Assembly: GCF_000003195.3 (NCBI RefSeq)
Contig: NC_012874.2
Coordinates: 1,147,001-1,211,000, forward strand
Source: Sorghum bicolor
Taxonomy: Eukaryota > Streptophyta > Magnoliopsida > Poales > Poaceae
DNA length: 64,000 nt
Direction of reading: 5' to 3'
Shown: positions 1 through 11,320 of the stretch, piece by piece
How positions within the stretch are numbered: position 1 is the first letter of the stretch
Layout: each line of letters begins with the position of its first letter
The notes under the pieces: generated by a model
Seen by the model: the letters and a program-made list of their open reading frames with translations, nothing else
The model's database searches: none
Told to the model about the DNA's origin: nothing
Position numbers and translations under genes: made by a program

Positions 1-1548
1 GTATCATTAATTTCTTGTATGCTCCTCCATGTTAATTTCCATGCTTCATGTGTGATGGATGGTGTTTCTTGCAGCTATAAGGTTTTTGCGCATACTAAAA
101 CATGTTTCTATGCCTTTCTTTGCCACCGTAAGTTTTTTACGTCTGCTCAAATATGTTTCTATGTCTTTGTTGTGGTGTAGGATGGTTGGAAGGATTCCTC
201 TATTTTTGGTGTGAGGTCAATGGTGGCTCGGACATCATAGGACATGACTTGCGACGTTTACAACTTCCTTGAGTTTGTGATGGTGGCGTAGTGTGATATT
301 CGATATAGTTGATGGATTAATGTAAAAAGTTAGTTTTTCATATGTTGTGTTTATATGCTTGGATAATATGAGCGAAAGTATTGATTTCTATGTAACCTCT
401 GTTGGGTTTCAATATTTTGGTTAACTGAGTGTCTATGCATGTTGTGAGTTGGGAACATTATGGATAGTCCACACTAGTATGTAGTGTTTTGTATGTTTCA
501 TTTCCTAAAAGGAAGTATGGTGTAAAGTTTCTATACATTGTTGCTCTATTAAATTAACATATCCTCGTGCAAAGAACGGTGTGGGTATGGGTAGTGATGG
601 TCTTAGTTGTAATAGACCCCCATAGCAGGAAGCATGATGTTGTTATAGACAATCATGGTTGTGTCAGGTGGAATGTCCATCTCATGTAGAGGTTTTTACG
701 CAGCAATGAATTTAATTTTTATTCATTGAACTACTAATTTGTATGCAACGTGGCACTAAAAACCTTTATGCGCATCTTGACTATTGATTCTATGTACCTA
801 CTAAGTCATCACGTGCCAGCATTCAAATTTCAAATTTTGAAGAAGACAAGATCGTCTCCATGTGGAGATGTTTCTATGCGGTAACAAAATTAATTTTTAT
901 TCGTCCAACCACTAATTTCTATTCAACGCCGGCGCCAAAAACTTTGCTATGCATTTTGACCAGTGATTCTATGCATTTAATCGGTTGTTATGTGTCATGA
1001 TTCAAATTTCAAATTTTAAAAAACACGAGGTCGTCTTGATGTTTCTTGCTCACAAGATCTATTCGGATGTATAAAACTTTGTCTCATAGTGCGTAAAATT
1101 ATGAATTTTTATTTTTTTCAAAAATATATTCACAATGGATCTTGAATTGTGCACAAAAATATTAGGAGTTCAATGGTGAAAACCGTTTTTGAATCGGATG
1201 TTTCGTTGAGAAATTGTCGTGAAAAAACAGAAGAGATTAGAGTGGACGTACGCATACAGACATGTGTCAGTCTATGTCACCTATTGTGAGGTGTAACGTC
1301 CATATTACAGAGAGATTTTTATGCAGTAACGAATTGATTTTAATTTATACAACAACTAGATTTTATGCATTGTCACGATAAAAAACCTTTCTAGATAGCC
1401 TGACATAGGATTTTATGCATCCAAACGTTTGGGCCTTCAGAGGTCCCCACCTGCATGCGCGTCAGCTTCATGGAGGTTGGGTGAAGTAGTTGACTGGCTG
1501 AGGCTTCCAATATCTAATTGTAGCCCTGGACTTCCAATATACCTACCC
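1..1548. repeat. AT-rich intergenic DNA with degenerate ~180-bp repeats
   Basis: No gene is recognisable. Two imperfect copies of a block begin near 691 and 871; each starts with a 'TATGCRGTAAC'-like stretch and runs on into 'TTCAAATTTCAAATTTT'. A shorter relative begins near 1312. A separate ~58-bp motif with 'CATGTTTCTATG' occurs twice at about 75-190. This looks like decayed transposon or satellite sequence of unknown family. Confidence 0.4.
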
Positions 1549-1569
1549 TATATATATATATATATATAT
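1549..1569. repeat. (TA)n microsatellite abutting an ATG
   Basis: A TA dinucleotide run leads directly into the ATG at 1568 of the lipid-transfer-protein-like gene, so that start codon is formed partly by the repeat. Confidence 0.9.
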
Positions 1570-2013
1570 GGTGGTGGCGACGGCCGTCGTGGCCGCGGCG
1601 GTGCTGCTGCTAGCGGCAGCAACCTCCTCCGAGGCGACCGTGACTTGCGGCCTGGTGAGCTCCGCCATCGGGCCGTGCATCCCCTACGCGCGTGGCAGCG
1701 CCAGCTCCCCCTCGCCGGCGTGCTGCAGCGGCGTCCGGAGCCTCAAATCGGCCGCCCAGTACCACCGCTGACCGCCGCGCCGCCTGCAACTGCCTCAAGG
1801 CCGCCGCCGCCAGGGTCAGCGGCCTCATCGCCGGCAACGCCGCCAGCATCCCGACCAAGTGCGGCGTCAGCATCCCCTACACCATCAGCCCGTCCGTCGA
1901 CTGCTCCAGGTCTGCATCTGCGTCCCCGGCCCTACACCATCATGCATGCATATGTAGTACTGACTGGCCGGAATATTTGTGATTGGATCATCATCATATG
2001 CAGGGTGAGCTAG
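1568..2013 (+). pseudogene. Type-1 non-specific lipid transfer protein (nsLTP), frameshifted
   Basis: nsLTPs are small secreted proteins with four disulphides that bind lipids in a hydrophobic tunnel at the cell surface. Seen: a hydrophobic signal peptide rich in A, V and L, then the eight-cysteine pattern in order (TCG, GPC, CC, CNC, KCG, DC). The typical C-terminal intron is present: donor GT at 1910, acceptor AG at 2002-2003, leaving a tiny last exon that encodes the family's usual V-S-stop ending. The reading frame breaks after residue 64. The T at 1760 is extra relative to the family reading, so the first frame stops at 1771 and the CNC half continues one base out of phase from 1761. An AATAAA lies at 2119. 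The start is the first ATG, formed by the TA repeat; a longer original N-terminus may have been lost. This is either a pseudogene or a one-base assembly error. Confidence 0.8.
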
Positions 2014-2118
2014 ACGACGTCGCCGGCCGGATGCCCCACCGGATTCACTCCAATAACCTCTGCTAGCCGCTAATAGTGCTAGCTAGACATAGTATGTCTA
2101 TAAGATGATGAGTCCATG

Positions 2119-2124
2119 AATAAA
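2119..2124 (+). promoter_or_regulatory. Candidate polyadenylation signal AATAAA
   Basis: AATAAA lies 106 bases after the nsLTP stop codon, a normal distance for a plant near-upstream element. Confidence 0.45.
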
Positions 2125-3392
2125 ATCTCTCCGTTGTGTACAATACCGTGCGCTGTACTGTACGCCTGCTTGGTTGCATGCATGCATGTATATGTATGTA
2201 TGTGTGAGAGATCAGAGCGAGGAGTGTGTGTTCTTCTAGTCCTGGTTTAAGGATCCACCTTGTCGAGTATACTGCCATAATATGTATATATACTACTACA
2301 CTCCTCTTCTCGGTATGTATATGTTCTCCAAGAGTGTGCCTTTTTGCTCCATCATCATTTTAAATTGCGGGAATACACATTTAATTTGGTCCTTTATCTA
2401 TCGCACAAGACTAATACTAATAAGTTTCATTCCTAAACTTCCAAAATGGTTATTTTAGTCCCTAGTGGTTAGTCTATATTGATGCTAAAATGTGTCGTTA
2501 TACATGATCCAATTTAGCCCCATCTAAAAGAAATCCATACGCAGCCCATATATAAGAGCACATAAGTTGGGCCGGGGGTGCTTGAGTGCCCTTGGGCCTA
2601 AGCAGCCTGTTATACTAGGCCTAAATCCTATAAGGCCATGCAAATAAACATATACAGCCTGAGGTTGCTTCATATGGGAACCACACAATTTTTCGGTGGA
2701 GACGAGATATACAATATAATTAATTTAATTGCATGTATGACATATCACTTTTTAGTTGAAGATCGCCATCATGAGCTTTTTAAACTATATAAACATGACA
2801 ACTTTTGCAGGATATAGCCATCATTACAGAACTGTTGCTTTTCATCAAATTCAATAAATTGCTATAGTTAACCAACTAACACAAATTCTTACTGCTTAGT
2901 AAATTTCAGAGCTAATTCTGTACCCCATTTAATTACACTAGAGAAGAACTACGGGTATCCTATGAAGCATCGTCCCCATCCTTATCTTTCAACACCGACG
3001 CTGCGTTCCAGGATGAAAAAAAGCTCCAGTTACAGTACATATATGTATAGGTGGTAGACTAGCTGCATCAACTCTGGTGTAGCCGTCCGTCTTTGCCAGT
3101 GATGAACTGAAACAGAAAAAGAATGCCATGGCAGTTCGAATGTTTTGCTCTTCTCATGAAAAAGCTTCATGGTATTATTCTGAATAAGGTGATCTGATTT
3201 CAGTATATAAGTCCAATAATAGTGTCCAAAGATCCAGATTAGCGGTGCTGGTTAAGTAATCCAATTTACATACAAAATCCCGAGAGATCCAATTCCACCA
3301 AATCCAATCTACAAAAAAAGGGGGGTTACCTATGGATAATCCAAATGTATTGACACGTCCACATTATACACATCATGTTATTACAGTATTAT
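2125..3392. other. Intergenic, no gene seen
   Basis: AT-rich sequence without a long open frame or recognisable repeat boundary. The part nearest 3393 is presumably the 3' UTR of the minus-strand DUF4220 gene. Confidence 0.5.
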
Positions 3393-5894
3393 CTAACAAA
3401 TGCCCATGCTACCAGGAACCTCCGGGATCCAGGGTGATTTCAGAAGGAATATAATACCCCGAATTGGCAAGAAAATAAGGGAAAACATCACGGAGCATGA
3501 CCTCAGAATGCATTCCATGAACGGAAACCTTAACATCGATGAATACCATGACATCAGCGCAGACCTGCATGATATCAGGACCGGCGCCATGATAACCAAT
3601 GAATACCATGATATCAACGCAGACCAACATGATCTCAGAATGTCCTGCATGGAATGTGATGAAAACCATAATATCAACGCCGACCAGCATGCCATGAAAT
3701 CCATGAAGATAGAACTGTGCTTGCGGTCCTTAAAGTTTCTTAGACTGCAGTGGACGCGATTGAACTCAGCCGTTGTCAGAAGCCACACAGTGGTGATGAA
3801 CTCTCCGCCATTGTTGAGTTGCCTGGCATGGGACTCCCTGCTGCAGTGATGCGCCGCGTAGCACAGCATCTCAACCCACACCCCAAAAACCACCCGCAGC
3901 AGCTCGTTGGGCCCTGGCATCTTCGAATCTTCTATGTGTAGTAGTTCGTCGGCAAGTTTTGCTCCAGGGTCAATGACTCGCACAATTTTGGTGGTACGGT
4001 CCCGTGTTATGAACCGCTCCCAGCTACGCTGTTCACGCAACACTTTCTTGGCCTGGACATGCAGTGTGGGTCGAACTGGGGATGGCAGCATGTAGGGGCA
4101 TTCCACAAGGAGGAACATCATGTAGTTGGAGACGGCCTTGGTTGCCTCCACGAGGGAGAGGGACCCTGCATCTGTAGTAGATTCTGAGTACTTGAGGAAC
4201 TTGTGGGTGGCAAGGTGCCAGGTAAGGATGCTTTGATCAAACTCCATGCTCGTGCTCCAGGTGAGATCCTTCAAGAATAATCCATCTTCATCATCATCAG
4301 GTTCATATCGTCGCTGCTCCAGGGCGCACTGACCACGGTAGCTCCCCATCACACCCTCCTTACCTTTACATGCGTCCACCAATCTCCGTATCTCTTGCAG
4401 CACCAGCTCCTTGGCGGCCGTCGAAATCCTGCTGCTGCAACTGCCGCCGCCATGTTTCCAAAAGGAGATCAATTTTCTGCCTAGACTACCCCTCTTATCT
4501 TTTTCTTGGACGAAGCCTCCTCCTTTATCCTTTTCTTGAGGGAGTCTACTGTTGCCTTCTTCTAGACTTGCTTTATTAAATATTTCTCCAATAAGGGATC
4601 CTCGACTAGTTGTTTTATTGAATATTTCTTCCTCATCACCACTTGTTTCAGCCGCTATACTTGTTTTGTCACCGGTGTAGGAGTAGGAGTCCAGCAGGTT
4701 AAGCTGGCCAATGGAGTCAGACCATCTTCTTGCTTGTGCTATCCTGACATACCGCCGAAGAGACACATGCAGGCTGTGCAGCCGTGCCCACTCCCTCTCT
4801 CTTAGCAAGGCACATGTCCAAGTTGACCCCATTGCCCTCAACACCGATGCTGCCTCCAGAATGAACGCTCCAGTTACCAGTATGTAGGTCACAGTGGCAT
4901 CAACTCTGTTGTAGTGATCTTTGCCAGTACTGAATTGAAACAGAAAGAATGCCATAGCAGTTCCAAGCAAAGAAATGACACGGAAACAACGTCCATACCA
5001 CGTGTGGATTACTGCTGCCTTGGTGTAAAAGATATCATACATCATGGAGAGTTGCATCTCAACCAGCTGGAATGTTTTGCCATTCAGATGGAAAAAGTCC
5101 ATGGCTCTCCTCTGAAACTCGGACGGCCAAATCTTGTCATCCACAAACTGACCCATGCAGATGTAGAGCAGGTCATGAGCACCCTGCAGAACAGACTCAT
5201 CATCCAACTGTTTGATTCTTTCAAACTTACTACTATTGTCGTTAGGCGTCTTCGAATTCGTTGGTTTCCGCCACACAAGGAGACCTGCTAGGCCCAGACA
5301 GAAATCCCAGGTGCCCCGTTTCGGCTGCCTCTCCAAACATTCAGCCCCAGGGTAAGCCTTGTAAACTTGATCTATAGAAACACTGTCCATGTACCTTCTT
5401 ATGATTTCCAGCCTGGAGAAACTGAGTGCCCACACTCTCTCCGCATTCTTGAGTACACCCACGGTAAACAACAGGACAGCAGGCGTGGCCAGTGGCCCGC
5501 TTCTGCCGATGTACTTGTAGAGGACATAGCCTGCTCCGAGTGCCTGCACGGCGAAGGTGAGCAGGTGGCGCAGCCAGAGCTGGCTGTCCTCCATGGCGTA
5601 GGCGGTGATGGTGTCCTGGCCACCAAGATGCATGAGGAGGAACGGTGCCCAAAACGCCATTAGCTGCTGATGCTCGCCTGCCTTGCCAGCAATGGACATG
5701 TGGCCGAGGGTGTATGTCGCGGTGTACTCAGCCAGTAGGTACATGAGCCAAAGGAGGACCCTCAGAACGCGGGAGATGCTGCGCCGACGCATCCACGCGA
5801 AGCTGAGCAGCAACACCTGCAGAGCGAAGCTGACGAGGACCAGGATCTGGATCTCCCATTCGTTCCAGAGATGCAACACTCTGGCCATGGCCAT
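3393..5894 (-). CDS. DUF4220/DUF594 multi-pass membrane protein (copy A)
   Basis: Single-exon gene for 833 residues. The biochemical role of this grass-expanded family is unknown. N-terminus: about four hydrophobic segments within residues 15-165, including 'ILVLVSFALQVLLLSFAW' and the family-typical 'GGQDTITAYAMED' (DUF4220). A further membrane pair lies around residues 300-360. The C-terminal DUF594 core 'VVFGVWVEMLCYAAHHCSRE' through 'WLLTTA' ends near residue 709. The central linker carries short internal duplications (EIFNK..S and QEKDK.G twice each). After DUF594 there is an unusual ~124-residue tail containing three 20-residue repeats (CWSALILW, CWSALISW, CRSALMSW) encoded by a 60-bp minisatellite, then a hydrophobic end. 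The paralogue at 12538-14706 lacks this tail. The start is the ATG at 5894, matching the paralogue's start and its conserved upstream sequence. Confidence 0.88.
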   Translation of the reverse strand: MAMARVLHLWNEWEIQILVLVSFALQVLLLSFAWMRRRSISRVLRVLLWLMYLLAEYTATYTLGHMSIAGKAGEHQQLMAFWAPFLLMHLGGQDTITAYAMEDSQLWLRHLLTFAVQALGAGYVLYKYIGRSGPLATPAVLLFTVGVLKNAERVWALSFSRLEIIRRYMDSVSIDQVYKAYPGAECLERQPKRGTWDFCLGLAGLLVWRKPTNSKTPNDNSSKFERIKQLDDESVLQGAHDLLYICMGQFVDDKIWPSEFQRRAMDFFHLNGKTFQLVEMQLSMMYDIFYTKAAVIHTWYGRCFRVISLLGTAMAFFLFQFSTGKDHYNRVDATVTYILVTGAFILEAASVLRAMGSTWTCALLREREWARLHSLHVSLRRYVRIAQARRWSDSIGQLNLLDSYSYTGDKTSIAAETSGDEEEIFNKTTSRGSLIGEIFNKASLEEGNSRLPQEKDKGGGFVQEKDKRGSLGRKLISFWKHGGGSCSSRISTAAKELVLQEIRRLVDACKGKEGVMGSYRGQCALEQRRYEPDDDEDGLFLKDLTWSTSMEFDQSILTWHLATHKFLKYSESTTDAGSLSLVEATKAVSNYMMFLLVECPYMLPSPVRPTLHVQAKKVLREQRSWERFITRDRTTKIVRVIDPGAKLADELLHIEDSKMPGPNELLRVVFGVWVEMLCYAAHHCSRESHARQLNNGGEFITTVWLLTTAEFNRVHCSLRNFKDRKHSSIFMDFMACWSALILWFSSHSMQDILRSCWSALISWYSLVIMAPVLISCRSALMSWYSSMLRFPFMECILRSCSVMFSLIFLPIRGIIFLLKSPWIPEVPGSMGIC
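3541..3700. repeat. 60-bp coding minisatellite, three units
   Basis: Units start at 3541, 3601 and 3661. Each opens with GAATACCATGA or a close variant, followed by TATCAACGCAGACCA-like sequence. The period is exactly 60 bp, so the frame is kept and each unit encodes 20 residues of the DUF4220 copy A tail on the minus strand. Confidence 0.9.
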
Positions 5895-7334
5895 CGCTTG
5901 CTTGGAAGCTCTGTAGTGATGAATTACCCGATCAATCAGTCACTGAAACACAGATAAGGACCATCATGAGCAACTGATCAATTATACTACACACACAACA
6001 ACAGAAATAAAATACTTCAATCAATGGCAGTGCATTGCAGGTGCACTAAAATCGGACCAATTTTTCTTTTAAAAGATACTTGGAGTAATAAGACTTGGAC
6101 AGTTGCCTCAACAGCAACGCACTTGCGTATTCCATGTTGCATGAAGTTTTCACATACTCATGGTGTAAGTGCATCATAGGCTCATAGCTTTTGCAATTCT
6201 GCCACGATAATCCATGACAGCAGCAGGAACAGGAGCAGAGCCATTGTCAAAACTCCCAAGGGATCATTTTTTTATAAATATCTATTGTAATCTGCCGTTA
6301 TTCCTTGCATAAATGTCATGGTCTGTAACTTGATCTTTGTAACACCATGTGTTTTCTATCAATATCATATATTCTTGAAATTCAATAAAATTAAGATCTT
6401 TTGTAAATTTTGTGCATTTTCCATTGTGCAAAGCTCACTAAAACTTCTAAATTTACAACAGAAATGTAGTTTACTTGTAATACAAATAGGTAAGACCACC
6501 AATTTCACTCAAAAAGTGATCTCTGAAATTCTAGAACAAGATAATTTGCTCGTTTGAGTCTATGGTGTAAACTAGAATTGTTGGGATTTAATTTGGCCTC
6601 ATGTGCCCTTCTGCAAATTTGAATTTCACTCAAATTTAAACCTCCTCTTCCAAAATCAAAACCCTCCAGGCCCTTTTGTTTTGGGCAGATTAGTTCTGTA
6701 GAGTTCAAAGAACATCATCTTCGGAAAGTACTAATAATCGCTGTTATGTGAAATACCACCAAAAAGCGGTTACCTTGGAAAACCATGCCGTGAACCCCTT
6801 CCTCCACTCCAGGCCAACAAGCTAAAGCTAGTGAGCACTTCTACTTGGTGACGTGTGTGACCACCATGATCGATCAGTTCCTTGCACCTCAGCCCCAGCG
6901 CACGCGCCCTGCCCTGGCACATTTCATCGAGCATATTGTGGGCGACACGCGACGAGGTCGATGGCGACCGTGTCCTGATGGAAGAGCCCCAGACCGTGGA
7001 GTACGTGAAGATGCGCCCCCAGCCACCAGCACGTGCGTGCTTCGCGTCGCGGCGCAACTGCAGGGCCGCAGCAGCTGAGGCAGTGAGGCGTGAGCGCTGC
7101 AACTGCAACAAGACGGCAGGGCACGGCTTCCGCCTTCCGGTGCAGCTGCCGCTTCGTGTAGTAGCGGAGGAAGAGAAGCTGCAGGATGTCCTCGCGATGG
7201 CATAGCGATGTTCGATGGCGGGCTGTGAGCGTCTCAATCGCCGGCGGCGAGCGAGGGGATCGGAGTAGGGGATTTGGAAGAGAAAGACAGAGGATTGGAG
7301 CCTCGGAGGCGAGTTGGGGTCAGACTTATGCTGA
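5895..7334. other. Duplicated upstream flank of DUF4220 copy A
   Basis: This stretch matches the sequence upstream of the second copy (14707-16400). Shared landmarks are the ~40 bases just before the ATG, the 'CCTTGCATAAATGTCATGGTCTG' area, and a GC-rich block at about 6880-7230 with 'GCATTTCATCGAGCATAT' in common. Open frames in the GC-rich block (for example 6770-7237 minus) are not conserved as protein between the copies. It is best read as promoter and 5' UTR or leader-exon sequence. Confidence 0.5.
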
Positions 7335-7564
7335 GGCCTAGTTCACTTCTCAGAAATTTGGCAAAATTTTTCAAGATTATTGTGACATCGAATCTTGTGG
7401 CATATGAACATTAAATATAGATAAAAAATTTAATTATACAATTTATCTATAATTTGCGAGACGAATCTTTTAAGCATAGTTAGTCCATAATTGGATGCTA
7501 TTTATCAAATACAAACAAAATGTTACCATGTTCATTTTAAAAAAAATTTGCAACTAAACAAGTT
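7335..7564. mobile_element. Degenerate MITE, GGCCTTGTTTAGTTC family
   Basis: It begins GGCCTAGTTCACTT and ends AACTAAACAAGTTC, with the family core 'GACATCGAATCTTG', 'TAAATATAGATAAA' and 'GAGACGAATCTTTT' inside. Full members are at 16759, 47801 and 60091. Confidence 0.75.
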
Positions 7565-7741
7565 CTGAATTTTAGAGTTGTCTGAGAAGTTATGGTTGAA
7601 AGTACTATTTATTGATTTGTTGTTAGAGAAAAATATTGCTGAATGGCTGACAGATTCGGCAGAACAGGCTGTTAAAATTGGCTCATTTATTATGAGGTAG
7701 TACTAAAAAGAAATATTACTTAGTCAAGTGTAAAAAAATCT

Positions 7742-8230
7742 ATAAAAATAAAAAAGAAAGGAGGTTTGGGAATAAGAATCTAAGAAAAATGAATGTGAGC
7801 TTGTTATGTAAATGGTGGTGGAAATTAAACAAAGAGAATGAACGGTAAAAATAAAAAAGAAAGGAGGTTTGGGAATAAGAATCTAAGAAAAATGAATGTG
7901 AGCTTGTTATGTAAATGGTGGTGGAAATTAAACAAAGAGAATGAACGGTAGTGAAATTATTAGGTACAAGTATTTAAAAACCAGTTCACTTAATGATTCT
8001 CATATGTTGTATGACTTGCTTAAGATTAAGGACATCTATCTTCAAGGAAGATCTCAGTTACCATCAAGAATGGTAAGAATATCAGTTTTTGGCTAGACCC
8101 TTGGCTATATGACGAACTTTTGAACAAAATTGCTCATATTCTGTTTGAGCCAAGTGAGAACAAACGTGTTATTGCACAGGTTTGTGGAAGTCATTGTTCA
8201 CTTTATAGGAGACGACTATATGTAGTGGTG
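7742..8230 (+). mobile_element. Non-LTR retrotransposon (LINE) ORF2 C-terminal fragment
   Basis: Plus-strand translation, broken by stops and frameshifts, reads like the region after the reverse transcriptase of plant LINEs: 'GLGIRNLRKMNVSLLCKWWWKLN', then 'KDIYLQ' and an FWLDPWLY-like stretch. A 103-bp segment is duplicated in tandem inside it (7743-7845 and 7846-7948). Both ends are truncated. The corresponding position in the duplicated block at 16.4-19.7 kb lacks it. Confidence 0.65.
7743..7948. repeat. 103-bp tandem duplication within the LINE fragment
   Basis: Two nearly identical units run from AAAAATAAAAAAGAAAGGAGG to GAATGAACGGT. The offset between matching bases is 103 bp. Confidence 0.9.
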
Positions 8231-8759
8231 GATCTAGAAATGGTGCAAGAGGGAGGCTAAATGGTGTAGAAGGCTAGAAATCCTTTGACAAATTAGTGTC
8301 GGGCGGGTCTGAATATTTAGACTTTGAACTGTTTTGGATTGAAGACTGCAGAGGCTTTCTTAATTGTTTCGGACCATGTCCTGGGCTGCAGCCCCATAGC
8401 CCGGGGTGCAAATCCACTCCTACTATATGATGATCTAGCTATTTGTTGGGATAAATTTTCGGTTGATGTTGAGGCAATGCGACAGCTCTTTCCAAAATCA
8501 ATGTGGAAGGCAGAGGAGGCGTCGCGCACGCCAGCGCATCTGAGCCGGTGATGGTTAGGTAGCATGATTAGCGAGTGATAGCCATGATCTCCATTTGCTA
8601 GGGTGGGTATAGCCGATCGTATAACACTATCTCCCTAGTGTGTCATGTTCGTGACACATTGTTATAACTATCACTATTTCTCGATCTTAATATAAAAGAT
8701 GTCCAAACCTTTTGATTCGAGAAAAAATATTGAGATAGATAAAAATGAGCTCTATGTGG

Positions 8760-9190
8760 CACAGAATTTAAGCAGACAAAGATCATAGAAAGCAGCGGAG
8801 CAAGCAAGAAAAAAGTTACCTTAAAACCAAGAGATGCAAAATGAACTGCTCCTGACAACCAGGGGAGACTTGGATGTTTGGGCTGATCTTTCAAGGACCA
8901 AGAATACACTTGCCTCCGCTGACAATGAAGAGCCTCTGTAAGGCCGGTGAATTAAGCACAGTAGAGAGCAGAACAGGGTAAGAAATGCATGGCAGAAGCA
9001 GATGCGAGCTAGCTACTATGTTCACTACTTCACTCCATTAACTTGCAGCATCCTTCATTCAAAAACAGCCGCCGACGCTGTACGAACGCTGATGTTTTGG
9101 TTGCATATATCATCCTTCTCGTCTTCCAAGTTAAGCGCCAATTGGCTATATGGTGATCCATGCATCATATCACTCCCTAGCTAATAATAA
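8760..9190. repeat. Duplicated block, partner of 19750-20300
   Basis: Shared landmarks include CAAAGATCATAGAA, GCAGCGGAGCAAGCAAG, TTGCCTCCGCTGACAATGAA and TGCATGGCAGAAG. It extends the DUF4220 tandem duplication about 3 kb upstream of each gene. No convincing protein frame is conserved; it may hold a distal exon or a decayed neighbouring gene. The interval 8231-8759 has no recognisable content. Confidence 0.6.
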
Positions 9191-9324
9191 TCAAGACATG
9201 CACCCGGCCGGCCCTTGGAAGGATCAGATTCCTTGCCCACACATTGAGGCTGAAGCTTTACTTAGTCCTAAGGACTGGGTAATGCTATATGTCCGCTTGA
9301 AGGAAGGAAATAAAAAGGCACTGG

Positions 9325-9660
9325 TTTTTTTTTCATATATTTAAAAAAAGATCCAGTACAGTCCCGGCATGAGAAGCGCACAACACCCATGCGCCAAAGA
9401 AAACTGGCTTTTTTGTACTTGCTAAGGATGGGGCCAACAAGGTCTTGATATGGTTTATTTGCGCCAAAGAAATCTAGCGTCATCCATAAACTGTCAATCA
9501 TCTGCTGAGGCTCCTCTGGACTAATCCGGAAGATCCGTTGGTTCCTTTTATTCCAAATACACCACATTGTAAGGATATATAGCAAGTATATGCGAGCTCC
9601 TTTGTCCTAAGCCGAAGAAGTCGTAGCAAGGCTTGAGTGTCAATCCATGTATTGCATCCA
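9325..9660 (-). mobile_element. 5'-truncated LINE 3' end, minus strand
   Basis: The minus-strand frame encodes 'TMWCIWNKRNQRIFR', typical of the region after the zf-RVT domain in plant LINE ORF2. A run of T at 9325-9333 on the plus strand is the poly(A) tail. The paralogous position near 20280 reads from 'GGCACTAG' straight into other sequence, so this insertion came after the duplication. Confidence 0.65.
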
Positions 9661-9759
9661 AGCAAAGCACATTTTATGTCTCAATTAATAAAGCTCACAC
9701 AACCTCATCTTACTTCAAAAAAATAACCTCATCTCACACATAGAGGAGACAAGACATTT

Positions 9760-10173
9760 GGGTCATGTTTGGTTCCCCTTGCTAAATTTTAGCTAGCTAA
9801 AATTATTTTAGCTACTCTTGGGTGACTAATGGAACTAAACTATTTTAGCTCCTTTTAGTCAATGTGTTTGGAACTTTAGCTACTAAAGTGATTAAAGTTT
9901 AGCTAGCTACTCCCTCCATCCCAAATTGTAAGTCGTTTGACTTTTTTCATCGCAAGTTTGACCACTCGTCTTATTCAAAAAATTTGTGCAAATATAGTCA
10001 AATTTTAAGTCATTGTTGAAGAACTTTTATTAATAAACTAATACACAATAAAAAAAGTGATATTTTGTACAAAACTTTGAATAAGACGAGTGGTCAAACT
10101 TGATATTAAAAAAGTCAAACGACTTCCAATTTAGGATGGATTGAGTATAATTTAGCAAGGAGAACCAAAAAGA
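9760..10173. mobile_element. MITE (TTTGGTTCCCCTTGCTAAA ends) split by a Stowaway
   Basis: The left end has TTTGGTTCCCCTTGCTAAA, and the right end is its inverse with one mismatch (TTTAGCAAGGAGAACCAAA). The body is rich in TTTTAGCT. A second element (9910-10145) is inserted within it. A fragment of the same family lies at 32525-32600. Confidence 0.65.
9910..10145. mobile_element. Stowaway-like (Tc1/mariner) MITE
   Basis: It has TIRs CTCCCTCCATCCCAAATTG and its inverse, flanked by TA on both sides (9908-9909 and 10146-10147). The two halves form a long foldback around 'GACCACTCGTCTTATTCAAA'. Confidence 0.85.
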
Positions 10174-11137
10174 ACCACAGTGTCGCTCCGGCACAACATA
10201 AGTCGGAGCTAGAGCAGAAGACAGCTCCACCTCCCTATACACGAAAATAGCTCTAGATCCTCCTCCGCCCATCCATATCCATATATTAAACGCTCATTTT
10301 TCTCTGTCCGAAACGTTGCCGGAGCTAAAACCAGAGCAGCACCCAACAAGCATTCAATAGAAACACAAAAGGTACATAAGAGTGCAAGAACCTCGAGTCA
10401 CATTGTTAGCAGTAGGCAAAGGAGGGAGAAATTGGGGAGGGAATTAGACGAAAAGCACAGCAGGAGATCGAGGAAGAGGTACGGTAGGAAGAGTGCTTAG
10501 CAAGTATGAGAGTTTGGTTTACAATTTTCTGATATCCTCTCCCATCTCTTTGTCTTGCCTCATATAGCCAGTACATGGGCTGCTGCCTCGCCATGCACAC
10601 AGGCACGCTCACATCCACTCGCTACCCGCTACGCGCATATTGGGCCTCCGAGTACGAGAGCCTGCTCTGGGTCCATGAAGCACTTCACTAGTATCGGAAC
10701 GGATGCTGACACACATAGACGATAAGTAATAAAAAAATATATATATATAAAAAAAAGTTTTAAACTGACGTGTGTTTAGATCAATGCATCTTCTCTATAA
10801 TAATATGATTTGTATGCTCTTAAAGGAATAAACAAAGCCTCAACAGTCGGTATTAGTACTAATCCTCTATTGCAAAAGATATGCGACCCTTGTCATTGAT
10901 ATTTTCTAAGGACGACGCACCAGTTAACCAAATTTGATGTGAGAGCCATAAAGGACTGCAAATGATACTGACATTGTCAAAGTTTGTGTACCAAGCATTA
11001 TATTATTTTTATATAAAATTATTCACCTCTTTGATTTATGGTGACAAGAAACATCTCTATCAATATATAATATTCTATTTAGTGAAACTTTCCCCTAACT
11101 GACTTCTCGTTTGGTTCTCATAAGTCACTAGACTTAT
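10174..11137. other. Intergenic, no gene seen
   Basis: It holds a partial similarity to 20480-20650 ('CCGGAGCTA...'), which may be the far end of the tandem duplication, and otherwise AT-rich unique sequence. Confidence 0.4.
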
Positions 11138-11320
11138 GGGTGTGTTTGATTGTCTAAGTGAAACTACATTATCTATTCTATTTCACTCTTAATTTCCATA
11201 AGAGTGAACTGTCCCTTTGAATCTAAAGGATAGTGAGGCTCAGTGTAACATCCTGATTCAAGGCTTAATAGGATTACTAGTATACTTATACAAACAAGTT
11301 ATAATTTTTTTCTCGAAGCT

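Noticed and set aside
6770..7237. Minus-strand 155-codon frame upstream of DUF4220 copy A
   Set aside because: GC-rich frame not conserved in the duplicated counterpart at 16005-16400, and no recognised domain.
8324..8565. Overlapping short frames on both strands
   Set aside because: No recognised motif, and not preserved in the paralogous block.
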